A DNA stretch of 64,000 bases from Negadavirga shengliensis (GTDB lineage Bacteria; Bacteroidota; Bacteroidia; Cytophagales; Cyclobacteriaceae): positions 62,001-126,000 of the forward strand of contig NZ_JBHSJJ010000002.1 of assembly GCF_042652345.1 (NCBI RefSeq), given 5' to 3'. Within the stretch, counting starts at the first letter, position 1; the number at the start of each line of letters is the position of its first letter. The notes under the pieces are model-generated. The model was not told where the DNA came from. It searched no databases and saw only the letters and a program-made list of their open reading frames with translations. Below, in pieces: positions 37,552 to 44,735 of the stretch. Made by a program: the position numbers and the translations under genes.

Positions 37552-38553
37552 TTATATTGCCCTGCTATCAGTTTGCCACAGATCGGCATTCGGCCCCAAT
37601 TTTTCCTTCAAGGGCTCCGTGATTTCGTTCAGTCTACTGATTATATCCGGCGTAAGTTTAACCTTCAATGCTTCCATATTTTTGCTGACCTGGTCGGCAT
37701 TCCTTCCACCGACAATCACCCCTCCTACTCCCTGCTGTGCCAACAGCCAGGCAAGGCTCAAGCTCCCCATGGGAATGTTCACTTCTTCGGAAAATGCCTT
37801 GATCTCTGCTAAGGTCTGGAAAGTTTCCTTCTCACAGCCATCCTCCTGATGCCTTGCCTGGGATCTGCGGTGACTGAAGTGTCTCGTTCTCGCCCGGTCA
37901 TCCGGCACTTCATTTTCCGAGGCAAACTTGCCGGTCAACAATCCCTGCATAATGGGAGAATAACAAAGAACAGGCACATTATCCTTTACACACTGTGGCA
38001 AAATGCTGTACTCAATGGCCCTGAAAATCAAATTATAGGCCATTTGGTTGCTACTGATATGAAACCCTGAGTGCTTACATATATCCAGACTTTTGTTCCC
38101 AAAATTAGAGACCCCATAAGCCCTGATCTTACCTTGGTCCTTGAGGGTTTGCAATGCGCCTAAAGTATCTTCCAAAGGGATATCCGGATTTGGCCAATGC
38201 AATTGATAAAGATCAATATAGTCGGTTTGAAGATTTTTTAATCCCCGTTCGCAAGCGCTCATGACATTTTCGGGAGCAAAGTCCATCGGTCCAACCTTCG
38301 AGGCGATCACGATTTCCTTTCTTTTTCCTTCCATTGCCTTTGCCAGAAGATTTTCGGATTGACCGCTTCCATAGGCTTCCGCCGTATCAAAGCAATTGAT
38401 CCCCAGATCAAAAGCTGCCCTTATGGCTGTCAGTGAGTCCCTTTCATCCTGAGGACCCCAGTTGAATCCGCCTACGATGGCCCAGCATCCAAAGATCAAC
38501 TTTGAAATTTCAAAATCGGCATGAGGTAGAGCGGTTTTGGGTACAGTTGGCAT
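37552..38553 (-). CDS. Aldo/keto reductase
   Basis: This 333-residue NADPH-dependent (alpha/beta)8-barrel oxidoreductase shows the catalytic tetrad in INCFDTAEAYGSGQSE (Asp and Tyr), IASKVGP (Lys) and YQLHWPNPD (His). The C-terminal cofactor-binding block is GVGGVIVGGRNADQVSKNME. The sequence resembles AKR families that reduce or epimerise small sugars and ketones. It may be co-transcribed with the CPBP gene 48 bp downstream. Substrate cannot be assigned. Confidence 0.92.
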   Translation of the reverse strand: MPTVPKTALPHADFEISKLIFGCWAIVGGFNWGPQDERDSLTAIRAAFDLGINCFDTAEAYGSGQSENLLAKAMEGKRKEIVIASKVGPMDFAPENVMSACERGLKNLQTDYIDLYQLHWPNPDIPLEDTLGALQTLKDQGKIRAYGVSNFGNKSLDICKHSGFHISSNQMAYNLIFRAIEYSILPQCVKDNVPVLCYSPIMQGLLTGKFASENEVPDDRARTRHFSHRRSQARHQEDGCEKETFQTLAEIKAFSEEVNIPMGSLSLAWLLAQQGVGGVIVGGRNADQVSKNMEALKVKLTPDIISRLNEITEPLKEKLGPNADLWQTDSRAI

Positions 38554-38823
38554 AATTCCGGTTGATTTTAAAGTTATTGGATAAAAAGGTAATTTTAGAA
38601 GTGCATGAAAATACGGCTAGAGAATTACTTTACCAAACCCCTGGCATGAAACCTGCTTTTTCTACCGTGGATTTTAACCTTCTGTCGTTGCCGCGATAGG
38701 GTTGACATACCATAGTCGAGCTCAGTCCTTTTAGTATCTTTGCGCTGTGATGGAAGGCTTCATTGCAGCAGGACAGAAATGTGAGCGGTTATCCTAACCA
38801 AAAAGTCGAATATTTGATAGCGT

Positions 38824-39606
38824 ATGATACAGGTAGAATTTGTAAACAGAGCTAAAACAGTCTTTGAATCCGATGACGATGTAATCGGATTGGCTGTGGG
38901 CGGTTCCTGGTTGACAAACCAAATAGACGAATTTTCAGACCTTGATTTAACACTGGTAACAAAGACCAAAATATCCGGCGACAGGAATTTAATGATGGGT
39001 TACGCCAAGCGGCTAGGTGATTTTCTCTCTGGCTTCACGGGCGAACATGTTGGGGAACCAAGGGTTCTTATTTGCCTTTACGACAATCCGCTTTTGCACG
39101 TGGATATAAAATTTGTAACCCTTGACGAATTTCATTCCCGTGTGGAAACGCCAATTCTTCTTTTGGACAAAAACGGGCAACTTCAACATGTAATAGACAA
39201 TTCCATATCAAAATTTCCCCATCCTGACTACCAATGGATCGAAGACCGCTTTTGGACTTGGGTTCATTATTCGCTGCTAAAAATAGGGCGTGGAGAATAT
39301 TTTGAAGCATTCGATTTTTTTGGCTTTTTAAGAATGGTGGTTTTGGGGCCGCTGTTGCACCTCAAGAACGGCAACCTGCCCCGCGGGGTGAGAAAAGTTG
39401 AAAAAGAATGCAATGAAGACGACTTACATCACCTGAAGCAGACCATTCCAACCTATGACCGACAATCTTTACTGGACTGTTTACGCAACGCTGTGTCGCT
39501 GTATAGACAGCTCAGGACGACGCTTTTTGATGATAATATTGAACTACAAAATGCAGCTGAGGAGAAAGTTATGCTTTACTTCGATGAAATTGAAAACAAA
39601 AAATAA
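38824..39606 (+). CDS. Nucleotidyltransferase-domain protein (aminoglycoside nucleotidyltransferase-like)
   Basis: This 260-residue protein has the pol-beta-type nucleotidyltransferase signature: GGS at residues 26-28, then D39-x-D41 in GGSWLTNQIDEFSDLDLTLV, and a third acidic position in LHVDIKFV. The C-terminal half is helical and resembles the substrate domain of aminoglycoside adenylyltransferase-like proteins, but no specific resistance family is recognisable. It would transfer a nucleotide to an unknown acceptor. It is a single gene on the plus strand, with about 270 bp upstream free of genes. Confidence 0.75.
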   Translation: MIQVEFVNRAKTVFESDDDVIGLAVGGSWLTNQIDEFSDLDLTLVTKTKISGDRNLMMGYAKRLGDFLSGFTGEHVGEPRVLICLYDNPLLHVDIKFVTLDEFHSRVETPILLLDKNGQLQHVIDNSISKFPHPDYQWIEDRFWTWVHYSLLKIGRGEYFEAFDFFGFLRMVVLGPLLHLKNGNLPRGVRKVEKECNEDDLHHLKQTIPTYDRQSLLDCLRNAVSLYRQLRTTLFDDNIELQNAAEEKVMLYFDEIENKK

Positions 39607-39862
39607 CAGAAGGTTTTCCTGATCAAAAAAACGGTAACAAAATGACAATTTATGGAAATGGTGAGCGCTCATTTTAGGGAGTACCGGGAGAAATTTGCCA
39701 AAACCCAACCATTCAGCTGTTTTAACCGCCATACTCCAAACCCAAATTTCACCATTGGCGATAAATCCACTTGTACAATAGCTCTCAGGATTGTATATTA
39801 ATATCAATTTATTCCTTTAAGCTCAATCCAAAATACCGCACCCATTAAACCTATAAAAAACC

Positions 39863-41740
39863 ATGAGGACACTGTTTTGCCTGCTGATGACAATCTTCTT
39901 TATTTCCGTTTCCCTGGCCCAGGAGCTGACCCTGGTCAAAAACAGAAGATCCAGTTATAAAATCATTATCCCTGAAAACCCGGATGTACAGGAGATAGAG
40001 GCAGCCAAAGTGCTACAGGATTATTTGCACAGAATCTCGGGTGCTTATATTCCGGTAAAACATGATGACGCCGGCACCGACCCACATGAAATCCTGATAG
40101 GAAATGTAAACCGGCCGGAACTTGCCGCGGTACCCAAGGAGAAGCTGGGGTTGGATGGACTGTATATCCGCAGTACCGGGCAAAAACTCCTTATAACGGG
40201 CGGTCCAAAAAAAGGGACCATCTATGGGGTCTACACCTTCCTGGAAAAATACCTGGATTGCCGGAAATACTCCTCGACTGTGGATGATATCCCGAAGAAA
40301 AAGACTATTAAAATAAACCCTATCGATGATCTGGATATCCCGGCATTTTCATTCAGGGAGGTCTTTTACCATGATGTGTACACTCCGGAGTACATGGACT
40401 GGCATAAACTGCACTCTCATGGCGGAAGGGGGACTTCTCCCACGGAATGGGGATATTGGGTCCATACCTTTCACACCCTGTTGGATCCCATGGAATACGG
40501 CGAGTCAAATCCTGAATATTTCAGTTTTTATGACGGTAAACGCCATTCCGGTCTCGTCCCCTCCTGGGATGGCAAGAGTGTACAACCAGAGGCCCAATTA
40601 TGCCTGTCCAATCCCGAGGTGCTGGAGATAGTCTGCGAAAACCTGAAGGTGGCCATGGATAAAAAACCGGAAGCGCTTTATTGGTCAGTCAGCCAAAATG
40701 ACAACGTAAATTATTGCCAATGTGAGCACTGTGCAGCCTTGGACGCCCAATATGCCGCTTATGCGCCCGAGGAAAAGATGTATGCCACCCATGGCGGCCA
40801 ATATCCTGCATTGGGCATGGGTTCCTTGCTTACCTTTGTCAACAAGGTGGCGGAACGTTTTCCCGATAAAATCATTTCTACCCTGGCCTACCAATACACC
40901 CGGGTGCCTCCCAAGGGAATTGTTCCCCGGAAAAATGTGAACATCATGCTTTGCAGCATTGAAAGTACGCGCAACGAACCCATCGAAACAGGGGATCTGT
41001 CATTCAGCAGCGACCTGGAAGGCTGGGGAAAACTAACAGACAATATCCTGGTTTGGGACTACACGATACAGTTCTCCCATTTGCTTTCCCCCTTCCCCAA
41101 CCTCCGTACCCTGCAGCCTAATGTGCAGTTTTTGCGCAAAAACAGGGTCAGCGCCGTTTTTGAACAGGGAAACATTCAGAGCGGAGGGGAATTCGCGGAA
41201 TTGAGGGCTTACTTACTGGCCAAATTACTTTGGAATCCGGATGTGGATATAGAAAAGGAAATGGATGGATTTCTTGATGCCTATTACGGCAAAGCTGCCA
41301 GGCATGTCAAACAGTACATCAATCTACTGCATGACAATAATCAAGGCTATACCGGCAGGAAACTGTCCATATTTGGAAGCCCGGTGAAAGAAACAGACAG
41401 CTACCTTACTCCGGAACTGATCAGTGAATACAATACCATCTTTGACAATGCCGAAAAAGCCGTGCGAAAACATCCGGAACAGTTGGACCGTGTCAGATCC
41501 GCCCGTCTGCCTGTGTTTTATGCCATGCTGGAAATCATGAAGGACAACCAAGTCTCCAGCCCCAGGCCTGTCGGATCATTGCAGAACGGGAAGGCCAAAC
41601 TGACGCCTGAGACAAGCCAACTCCTGTACGATTTCATCTACCACTGCCTCCGGACCAATGTCAGCCGGCTCTCGGAGTGGCATACGCCCCCACGGGAATA
41701 CCTGGAAAAATACCCGCTTCGTTTATCGGGGTTACAATAG
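39863..41740 (+). CDS. Secreted DUF4838 protein with GH67-like N-terminal domain
   Basis: This 625-residue protein has a signal peptide (FCLLMTIFFISVSLAQ). The first part (about 25-135) looks like the alpha/beta domain found before alpha-glucuronidase and GH20 barrels (IEAAKVLQDYLHRISGAYIP, TGGPKKGTIYGVYTFLEKYL). The rest matches DUF4838, a putative TIM-barrel glycosidase domain (SQNDNVNYCQCEHCAAL with a Cys cluster, VNKVAERFPDKIISTLAYQYT, NILVWDYTIQFSHLLSPFPN). DUF4838 proteins are common in PULs, and some relatives have proved to be hydrolases, but no activity can be assigned here. It stands near the lyase genes and may act on the same glycan. Confidence 0.88.
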   Translation: MRTLFCLLMTIFFISVSLAQELTLVKNRRSSYKIIIPENPDVQEIEAAKVLQDYLHRISGAYIPVKHDDAGTDPHEILIGNVNRPELAAVPKEKLGLDGLYIRSTGQKLLITGGPKKGTIYGVYTFLEKYLDCRKYSSTVDDIPKKKTIKINPIDDLDIPAFSFREVFYHDVYTPEYMDWHKLHSHGGRGTSPTEWGYWVHTFHTLLDPMEYGESNPEYFSFYDGKRHSGLVPSWDGKSVQPEAQLCLSNPEVLEIVCENLKVAMDKKPEALYWSVSQNDNVNYCQCEHCAALDAQYAAYAPEEKMYATHGGQYPALGMGSLLTFVNKVAERFPDKIISTLAYQYTRVPPKGIVPRKNVNIMLCSIESTRNEPIETGDLSFSSDLEGWGKLTDNILVWDYTIQFSHLLSPFPNLRTLQPNVQFLRKNRVSAVFEQGNIQSGGEFAELRAYLLAKLLWNPDVDIEKEMDGFLDAYYGKAARHVKQYINLLHDNNQGYTGRKLSIFGSPVKETDSYLTPELISEYNTIFDNAEKAVRKHPEQLDRVRSARLPVFYAMLEIMKDNQVSSPRPVGSLQNGKAKLTPETSQLLYDFIYHCLRTNVSRLSEWHTPPREYLEKYPLRLSGLQ

Positions 41741-41763
41741 GTTGAAACAACCTTGCTTAGCGG

Positions 41764-42471
41764 ATGATTATGGAAAACATTATTGATAACATCCGAACAG
41801 AACTCAAAAACAATACGGATGAAAAAACCCGGACGACCAGTCAAAACTTTTTTAAAGAAAGGATAAAGTTTTATGGCGTAAAAGTTCCAACGGTGAATAA
41901 GATAAGTAAGACATTTTTTAAACTCATTGAGTTTCGGACAAAGTCAGAAATATTTGATCTTTGCGAAATTCTATGGCAATCCGGATTTATTGAAGAATCA
42001 TTCATCGCATGCAATTGGTCTTACTATGTTCATGAAAAATAGGAACCTGAAGATTTTCAGATATTCAGGAAATGGATTAATGATTATGTGAACAATTGGG
42101 CGTCATGCGACACGCTTTGTAACCATTCTCTTGGAGAATTCATCGAGATGTATCCTGAATTTTTACGAAAGTTAAAGGACTTCGCTAAATCGGATAACAG
42201 ATGGATGCGGAGGGCTTCCGCGGTAAGCCTGATTATACCTGCCAGAAAGGGGAAATTTCTCAGGGACATCTTAGAAATAGCCGATGTTTTGCTTTTGGAT
42301 AAAGATGATTTGGTTCAAAAAGGATATGGTTGGATGCTGAAAGCTGCCAGTGAAGCCCATCAACGGGAAATATTTGAATACGTCCTTAAGAACAAGGCTA
42401 TTATGCCCCGAACAGCATTACGATATGCTGTGGAAAAAATGCCGGAAAATCTGAAAAGCAAGGCATACTGA
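41764..42471 (+). pseudogene. DNA alkylation repair protein (AlkD-like), interrupted by an in-frame TAG
   Basis: Translating through a TAG at 42040-42042 gives one continuous protein of about 235 residues. The first part ends in CNWSYYVHEK and the second continues EPEDFQIFRKWINDYVNNWA in the same frame. The family's helical-repeat features run on to the end (WMRRASAVSLIIPARKGKF, LLLDKDDLVQKGYGWMLKAA, ALRYAVEKMPENLK). AlkD-type HEAT-like glycosylases remove alkylated purines from DNA. The stop falls in a conserved stretch, so the gene is probably inactive, unless it is a sequencing error or the halves associate. The upstream part alone would be 92 residues. Confidence 0.85.
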
Positions 42472-42677
42472 ACGAAATCGCCGGAAACTGTAAAACAAAC
42501 CGGGCCGCCATTGTGGATTTCAAAGGCAAATCCTACTATATCTACCATAATGGGGCTTTAAAAGACGGGGGAAGCTACAGGCGTTCTGTCTGTATCGACT
42601 ACTTGCACTACAATCCTGACGGCACCATGAAACGGGTGGTGATGACTTCGGAGGGAGTACAGCACATAGCGGGTTAA
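42468..42677 (+). pseudogene. C-terminal remnant of a GH43-type glycoside hydrolase
   Basis: A 69-codon open stretch without its own proper start translates to a block typical of the C-terminal end of GH43 beta-xylosidase/arabinofuranosidase-like catalytic domains: NRAAIVDFKGKSYYIYHNGA, then GGSYRRSVCIDYLHYNPDGT, then MKRVVMTSEGVQHIAG and a TAA stop. The rest of the enzyme (five-bladed propeller with catalytic acids) is absent upstream, where the AlkD-like gene ends. This looks like what remains after a deletion or insertion joined two genes at about 42470. Confidence 0.75.
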
Positions 42678-42697
42678 TACATTCTAAACCTTGCAAG

Positions 42698-43174
42698 ATG
42701 AAAAAAAATACATTTGAAATAAAACCTTACACCGATGCTTTCAAAAAACAAGTAGTTGATGTGTGGGAAAAGTCCGTGCGTGCCACGCATGGATTTTTGG
42801 TACCATCCGATATTGACCATTATAAAAAAATCGTAGCCGTGCTGGATTTTAACGCTTTTTCGGTTTATTGCATGGTCCGGGAGGATATCGTCGTTGGCTT
42901 CATCGGCGTGGCAGACCGGAAAATCGAAATGTTGTTTTTGTCACCGGAATATTTGGGACAGGGATTGGGCAGAACCTTGGTCAATTTTGCGATCAAAGAA
43001 CTTGATGCTGATAAAGTTGATGTAAACGAACAAAATCTCCTTGCCGTAAAATTCTACGCCGGATTTGGATTTGAACCCTATGGCCGGATGGAAAAGGACA
43101 GTGAGGGGAAAGACTATCCCATTCTAAAAATGAAACTTTCCACCTATCATGAATCCATCATTAACAGCTCTTAG
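42698..43174 (+). CDS. GNAT family N-acetyltransferase (YjaB-like)
   Basis: This 158-residue acetyltransferase has the GNAT acetyl-CoA loop in EMLFLSPEYLGQGLGRTLVN and the following helix-strand block ending in VNEQNLLAVKFYAGFGFEPYG. The N-terminal segment (VWEKSVRATHGFLVPSDIDHY) resembles small E. coli YjaB-type enzymes. It acetylates an unknown amine. Its last codons overlap the start of the DoxX gene by 26 bp, so the two are probably one transcript. Confidence 0.85.
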   Translation: MKKNTFEIKPYTDAFKKQVVDVWEKSVRATHGFLVPSDIDHYKKIVAVLDFNAFSVYCMVREDIVVGFIGVADRKIEMLFLSPEYLGQGLGRTLVNFAIKELDADKVDVNEQNLLAVKFYAGFGFEPYGRMEKDSEGKDYPILKMKLSTYHESIINSS

Positions 43175-43538
43175 AACCGTACTTGGTATCATTTTTATCA
43201 CACACGGAGCCGCACGGATTTATCACGCTTCCGTACCGGATTTTGGGACTTTTTTAGAAAGCAAAAACATCCCTTTGGGAATGTTGGTTGCCTGGATCAT
43301 CACCCTCGGGGAAATGGTTGGCGGGACATTATTGATACTGAATAAGTATGTAAGATATTGTGTACTATTTCACGCGGCCGTCATTCTGGGGGGCATTGTA
43401 TGGGTACATTTGCCTAATGGCTGGTTTACGGTTGGACATGGCAGCGGAGGAGTTGAGTATAGTCTTTTGATCCTTGCAGTCCTGGCATTCTTATATCAGC
43501 ATGACCGGGAAGTAAAACCTTCTCTCTTCCAAAGATAA
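43149..43538 (+). CDS. DoxX family membrane protein
   Basis: This 129-residue protein has four hydrophobic segments (TVLGIIFITHGAARIYH, LGMLVAWIITLGEMVGGTLL, YCVLFHAAVILGGIVWVH, YSLLILAVLAFLYQ) as in DoxX/DUF417-like proteins. Members are linked to thiosulfate:quinone oxidoreductase subunits or, more loosely, redox stress. The GNAT gene overlaps its 5' end by 26 bp. Function here is not assigned. Confidence 0.82.
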   Translation: MNPSLTALRTVLGIIFITHGAARIYHASVPDFGTFLESKNIPLGMLVAWIITLGEMVGGTLLILNKYVRYCVLFHAAVILGGIVWVHLPNGWFTVGHGSGGVEYSLLILAVLAFLYQHDREVKPSLFQR

Positions 43539-43544
43539 ATCTGT

Positions 43545-43570
43545 GAGAATCCGTGCAATCGGTGGGATAA
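43545..43570. repeat. Short extragenic repeat related to ATCCGTGTAATCCGTGG (copy 1)
   Basis: The string TGAGAATCCGTGCAATCGGT matches the phased TCCGTG repeat found at 44219-44249, with 1-2 changes per unit. It is intergenic, between the DoxX and VOC genes. Confidence 0.5.
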
Positions 43571-43718
43571 AAAACAGTTCCATAATTATATTTCTCCAAC
43601 GTTATACAACGAAAAAGGCTGAAGTCGGTCTTTGTACAGCCATCAAATCTTAGTATCTTTACTAAGGCATGATTGCCATATTCTTTTGGTAAAGTGGACT
43701 GATAAAGACAACAACCAC

Positions 43719-44186
43719 ATGGATGACAAAACAAACGACGGCGCAAAAAATGAATCGCCTGCAAACGAAGCCACACCCAAAGTTACAGGCATTGGCGGGA
43801 TTTTCTTTTTCTCCGACAATCCCAAGGAAACCAAGGAATGGTACGGCAAAAACCTCGGGCTGGAAATTGACGATTACGGATCTGCTTTTGAATTCAGAAA
43901 TGCCAACAGGCCCGAGGAAATCAATTACCTCAGGTGGAGTCCTTTTGAGAAGGACAGTCCTTATTTTGCCCCCTCCAAAAAAGACTTTATGATAAACTAC
44001 CGGGTGCAGAATATAGAAGGCCTCGTAAAAAAGCTAAAGGAAAACGGAGTGACCGTTGTTGACGGGATTGAGGCTTATGACTACGGGAAATTCGTTCATA
44101 TACTCGATCCCGAGGGCAACAAAATAGAACTTTGGGAGCCGGTGGACAGTGTTTTCACCCAAATGGGTGGCAAAACGACCAAATGA
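43719..44186 (+). CDS. VOC superfamily (glyoxalase-like) protein
   Basis: The start at 43719 gives 155 residues; an upstream in-frame ATG at 43632 would add 29 residues unlike the family. Two beta-alpha-beta-beta-beta modules are visible, starting GIGGIFFFSDNPKETKEWYG and ending ILDPEGNKIELWEPVDSVF, where the Glu is a usual metal ligand. VOC proteins include glyoxalases, dioxygenases and antibiotic-binding proteins; the specific role is unknown. It is probably a single-gene unit in the accessory stretch. Confidence 0.85.
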   Translation: MDDKTNDGAKNESPANEATPKVTGIGGIFFFSDNPKETKEWYGKNLGLEIDDYGSAFEFRNANRPEEINYLRWSPFEKDSPYFAPSKKDFMINYRVQNIEGLVKKLKENGVTVVDGIEAYDYGKFVHILDPEGNKIELWEPVDSVFTQMGGKTTK

Positions 44187-44218
44187 TACATTCAAATTGC
44201 TTGGCCACCCAAAACAAA

Positions 44219-44250
44219 AATCCGTGGAAATCCGTGTAATCCGTGGACAA
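44219..44250. repeat. Short extragenic repeat ATCCGTGTAATCCGTGG (copy 2)
   Basis: Three phased copies of a TCCGTGG/TCCGTGT unit (AAATCCGTGGAAATCCGTGT, then AATCCGTGGAC). A looser copy sits at 43545-43570. Similar strings recur between genes in many Bacteroidota genomes, from general recollection. Confidence 0.55.
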
Positions 44251-44279
44251 AAAGGCTACAATGCATACGGCTTTTATCC

Positions 44280-44726
44280 ATGGACATAGAGATAAAAAAA
44301 CTGTCATTTGCGGATCTGAACGACTTTATCGACCTCATCAGGGTCTTTGAAGACGTCTTCGAAATGCAAAACTTCAACCCGCCACCCTCAGCCCACTTGC
44401 AAAGCCTTCTTGATAATTCCGGCTTCCTGGTTTTTGTGGCCAAGTTGCAGGACAAAGTAATAGGCGGATTGACCGTCTACATACTCGACCAATATTATTC
44501 CGCCAAACCTTTGGCATACATTTACGATCTCGCGGTTTCCGTTGCCCATCAGCGGCAGGGAATAGGCAAAAAACTCATTTCATATCTGACTGAATATTGC
44601 AGAGAAAACGGGTTTGAAGAGGTGTTTGTGCAGGCCGACAGGATCGATGATTATGCCATCGATTTTTACCGCACCACCCGCCCGACAAACGAGGAACAGG
44701 TAGTGCATTTTTACTATACCCTTTGA
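44280..44726 (+). CDS. GNAT N-acetyltransferase resembling AAC(3)-I family
   Basis: This 148-residue GNAT enzyme has blocks like those of aminoglycoside 3-N-acetyltransferase type I: AYIYDLAVSVAHQRQGIGKK for acetyl-CoA binding, FVQADRIDDYAIDFYRTTRP, and a C-terminal EEQVVHFYYTL. Resistance is not demonstrated by this; AAC(3)-I-like proteins with unknown natural substrates are common in environmental bacteria. It ends 9 bp from the end of the convergent PL8 lyase gene, with no terminator visible between them. Confidence 0.8.
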   Translation: MDIEIKKLSFADLNDFIDLIRVFEDVFEMQNFNPPPSAHLQSLLDNSGFLVFVAKLQDKVIGGLTVYILDQYYSAKPLAYIYDLAVSVAHQRQGIGKKLISYLTEYCRENGFEEVFVQADRIDDYAIDFYRTTRPTNEEQVVHFYYTL

Positions 44727-44735
44727 CCTGCCGCT

